The notes under the pieces are model-generated. The model was given only the letters and a program-made list of their open reading frames with translations, was not told where the DNA came from and made no database searches. Shown one piece after another: positions 5,306 through 7,260 of a DNA stretch of 7,260 nucleotides. Each line of letters begins with the position of its first letter. Within the stretch, counting starts at the first letter, position 1. The stretch covers positions 1-7,260 of the forward strand of contig JAUYFR010000188.1 in the NCBI GenBank assembly GCA_030690855.1. Reading direction: 5' to 3'. Position numbers and translations under genes: made by a program. This DNA comes from Gallionellaceae bacterium (GTDB lineage: Bacteria; Pseudomonadota; Gammaproteobacteria; Burkholderiales; Gallionellaceae).

Positions 5306-6379
5306 ATGCCGACTAACCACAAAAAAATACTAATCATCCAAGCTGGCTTTACCTTGGTGGAGGTTATGGTCGGCCTTGCTATTGGCATGCTTGCGACGAT
5401 TGTAATCATGCAGGTTTTTACAGTTTTTGAAGCACAAAAAAGAACAACGACCGGGACTGCAGATGCCCAAACCAATGGCAGTATCGCAATGTATAACATT
5501 GGACGTGAAATGCAATTGGCTGGATTCCCACTCATGCCAGCCGGTGTGGCGGGTGTTGCAGATTCAGCGATTGAGTGCAGTACGGTAACGGTAGATGGCG
5601 CGGCAGATACTACGCCAGCGAGCAATTTCAGTCGGCTAACGCCAGCCACAATTACCGATGGTACAAGCGATACGCTGGCAATTCGTTACGGCAACTCTCT
5701 TGGCGGGGGTATTCCAGAAACGATTACTGCCGTGGGTGCGCCCACCGCAAACGATATCACGGTAGCCAATAATCTTGGCTGTCAGGCTGGAGATACAGCA
5801 TTGATTGTAAATGGCGGCACATGCGCACTTTCAGCGGCAAGCGCAGTCAGTGGAACGACAACAGTAACGCTCGCCAATACAGCGGTGGCTGTTGCGGGTG
5901 CGAGCCTATCTTGTTTGGGGAGCTGGAGCGCAACCACCTTCGCGGTAAATAACGGCAATCTGGAGCGTAACGGTATACCAGGTGTTGTCGGTGTTGTTAA
6001 TCTTCAAGCTCAATATGGCGTTTCAACAGTGGCGAATTCAAATCAAATAACACAGTGGGTTGATGCCACGGGTGGGACGTGGCTTGCACCATCAGTTGCA
6101 AACCGTAACCGCATTAAAGCAGTGCGGGTAGCAGTTGTAGCGCGTAATGCAAAAAAGGAAGCTAAAGATCCCGCTACAAACGCATGCGTAACGACAACGG
6201 CGTGTAGCTCAACCACTAGTGCTGCGCCAACTGGTTTATGTGCGTGGGAGGGAAGTGCGTTATCACCGGCACCGGCAATTGATCTAACTGCAGATGCAGA
6301 TTGGGGTTGTTACCGTTACCGCGTGTTTGAAACTATCATTCCTTTGCGCAATATGGTTTGGTCAAAAGGCACGCTATGA
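5306..6379 (+). CDS. pilW: Type IV pilus minor pilin PilW
   Basis: The 357-aa prepilin has the motif QAG|FTLVEVMVGLAIGMLATIVIMQVF with Glu19 as mature Glu5, followed by a large globular domain rich in Thr, Ala and Gly. The segment GVVNLQAQYGV (roughly 229-239) and the C-terminal YRYRVFETIIPLRNMVW are hallmarks of PilW. The length is usual for betaproteobacterial members. PilW bridges PilV and PilX in the tip complex by family knowledge. A GGGGG (5293-5297) stands 8 bases before the ATG, and the stop overlaps the pilX start by ATGA, so translation is coupled. Confidence 0.94.
   Translation: MPTNHKKILIIQAGFTLVEVMVGLAIGMLATIVIMQVFTVFEAQKRTTTGTADAQTNGSIAMYNIGREMQLAGFPLMPAGVAGVADSAIECSTVTVDGAADTTPASNFSRLTPATITDGTSDTLAIRYGNSLGGGIPETITAVGAPTANDITVANNLGCQAGDTALIVNGGTCALSAASAVSGTTTVTLANTAVAVAGASLSCLGSWSATTFAVNNGNLERNGIPGVVGVVNLQAQYGVSTVANSNQITQWVDATGGTWLAPSVANRNRIKAVRVAVVARNAKKEAKDPATNACVTTTACSSTTSAAPTGLCAWEGSALSPAPAIDLTADADWGCYRYRVFETIIPLRNMVWSKGTL
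6366..6369 (+). promoter_or_regulatory. Ribosome binding site deciding the pilX start
   Basis: AAGG lies 6 bases before the ATG at 6376, within the pilW coding end. It favours 6376 over the in-frame ATG at 6358, which would add six residues. Confidence 0.5.
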
Positions 6380-7077
6380 AAAATCGCTCCCAATTGATTG
6401 GAATACAAGCACGGCCTATAAAACAGCGTGGTGTGGTGCTATTTTTTGCCTTGATTGCCTTGTTGGCAATGTCGTTAGCCGCCGTAGCACTGATTCGTTC
6501 AGTAGACACCAGTACGATGATCGCCGGAAATCTTTCATTTAAACAATCAGCGACGAGTTCGGGTGATACAGGAATTGAGGCGGCTGTTTTATGGCTTGCG
6601 GCACTTGACGCGGCAAACAGTAACTTAAATATTTTGTTGGACAATACGCACCCTTTAAATATTACCGGTGGCTCAAACACGGCTATAGACCCTTTTAGTG
6701 GGCTTAACACGGGTGACTGGAGAAGTAGCGGTTATTACTCCAGTGTTAATTTTGCGGTAAGTCTGACGGATGGAACAGGAATTCTATGGGGGGACGCTGA
6801 TAGCACCCTTGTGCTACCTAGCCCAGATAGCAGTGGCAACACGATTCGCTATGTCATTCAACGCATGTGCCGCACTGGAAACCTAGCAGTAGGCGCGGCA
6901 AGTTGCCTGTTTAGTGGCGCCCTTCAAGATAACAACGGACAGAATATTCCGCTACCGCAAGAGGTTTGTAGTGGCACTGGTTGCCCAGTGGCAGGGCAGA
7001 CCCCTCAGATACGAATTACTGCCAGAACCACGGGGCCGAAAAATACGGTCAGCTATGTACAAGCATTTGTCTATTAG
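6376..7077 (+). CDS. pilX: Type IV pilus minor pilin PilX
   Basis: The 233-aa protein has a PilX-type N-terminus: a basic leader ending KQRG, then VVLFFALIALLAMSLAAVALIRSV and the conserved MIAGNLSFKQSA region. Counting from the predicted cleavage after G19, mature position 5 is Phe24, not Glu. PilX-family and GspK proteins typically lack Glu5, which fits a subunit placed at the tip with none above it. The C-terminal part has several cysteines (such as RMCRTG, SCLF, EVCSGTGC) suggesting disulfides, and the end SYVQAFVY resembles other PilX proteins. The start overlaps the pilW stop by 4 bp and the stop lies inside the pilY1 ribosome site. Confidence 0.9.
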   Translation: MKNRSQLIGIQARPIKQRGVVLFFALIALLAMSLAAVALIRSVDTSTMIAGNLSFKQSATSSGDTGIEAAVLWLAALDAANSNLNILLDNTHPLNITGGSNTAIDPFSGLNTGDWRSSGYYSSVNFAVSLTDGTGILWGDADSTLVLPSPDSSGNTIRYVIQRMCRTGNLAVGAASCLFSGALQDNNGQNIPLPQEVCSGTGCPVAGQTPQIRITARTTGPKNTVSYVQAFVY

Positions 7078-7080
7078 GAG
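7076..7080 (+). promoter_or_regulatory. Ribosome binding site deciding the pilY1 start
   Basis: AGGAG lies 6 bases before the ATG at 7087 and overlaps the pilX stop TAG. An ATG at 7081 touches this site directly and is therefore unlikely to be used. Confidence 0.7.
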
Positions 7081-7086
7081 ATGAGC

Positions 7087-7260
7087 ATGAAAAATTACTT
7101 TGAAACTCGCGCTACATCTAGTTATTCATTTCTACTGTTAGTACTTATTGCCAACTTGGCTTTTTCATCACCCGTACAAGCCGCATCAGTTACGCTGGCA
7201 ACGGCCCCGCTGGCGACATCTACGACCTCAACGGTAAAGCCGAATTTGCTATTTATTATT
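7087..7260 (+). CDS. pilY1: PilY1 tip adhesin/biogenesis factor, N-terminal part only
   Basis: The 58 codons visible run off the right edge. A Sec signal peptide is clear: a basic start, a hydrophobic stretch FLLLVLIANLAF and a likely cut after PVQA (residue 32). The mature start ASVTLATAPLATSTTSTVKPNLLFII matches the PilY1 N-terminus, where the NLLF strand normally leads into a von Willebrand A-like domain with a DxSxS metal site. That site and the C-terminal beta-propeller lie outside the window. By family knowledge PilY1 sits on the minor-pilin tip complex and controls pilus extension, adhesion and surface sensing. It lies 9 bases after pilX in the same operon. Confidence 0.88.
   Translation, partial: MKNYFETRATSSYSFLLLVLIANLAFSSPVQAASVTLATAPLATSTTSTVKPNLLFII

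Noticed and set aside
5176..5649. Long antisense open frame (157 aa) opposite pilV/pilW
   Set aside because: Shadow of the pilV and pilW genes, whose protein motifs are unmistakable.

Overview
The window reads as chromosomal DNA of a betaproteobacterium. The PriA N-terminus and the minor-pilin set fimT-pilV-pilW-pilX-pilY1 are of the type seen in Nitrosomonadales-like or Burkholderiales-like genomes; the exact genus cannot be told from sequence alone. Base composition is roughly balanced and no RNA gene or CRISPR array is visible.

Layout: (1) 51-2348, priA, the replication-restart helicase, carrying an extra in-frame block. (2) 2349-3315, an accessory patch made of a MITE-like element and a convergent Phd/VapC-type toxin-antitoxin module, bounded by two copies of the last 23 bp of priA. 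(3) 3409-3786, a short stand-alone Rossmann-fold protein ending in a strong terminator. (4) 3969 to the right edge, a tightly packed type IV pilus minor-pilin operon: pilE-like, fimT, pilV, pilW, pilX and the start of pilY1.

The main interest is the history written around priA. First, a 112-bp palindromic element (about 692-803) with imperfect terminal inverted repeats and a 5-bp TTCAA duplication sits inside priA between the helicase Q-like motif and Walker A. It adds exactly 39 codons, and removing element plus one TTCAA restores a PriA of normal spacing (726 aa). This resembles the protein-coding palindromic elements of Rickettsia. Second, the priA 3' end is repeated at 3293-3315, so the toxin-antitoxin module lies between direct repeats as an integrated cassette would. 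Third, a second, TA-flanked MITE-like element (2353-2520) lies exactly at the vapC stop codon; removing it changes the stop from TAA to TAG and leaves vapC ending 2 bp from priA's stop.

In the pilus operon the genes overlap or lie within 11 bp of each other, so they are probably co-transcribed and co-translated. FimT, PilV, PilW, PilX and the PilE-like pilin are inner-membrane prepilins expected to form, with PilY1, the priming tip complex of type IV pili.
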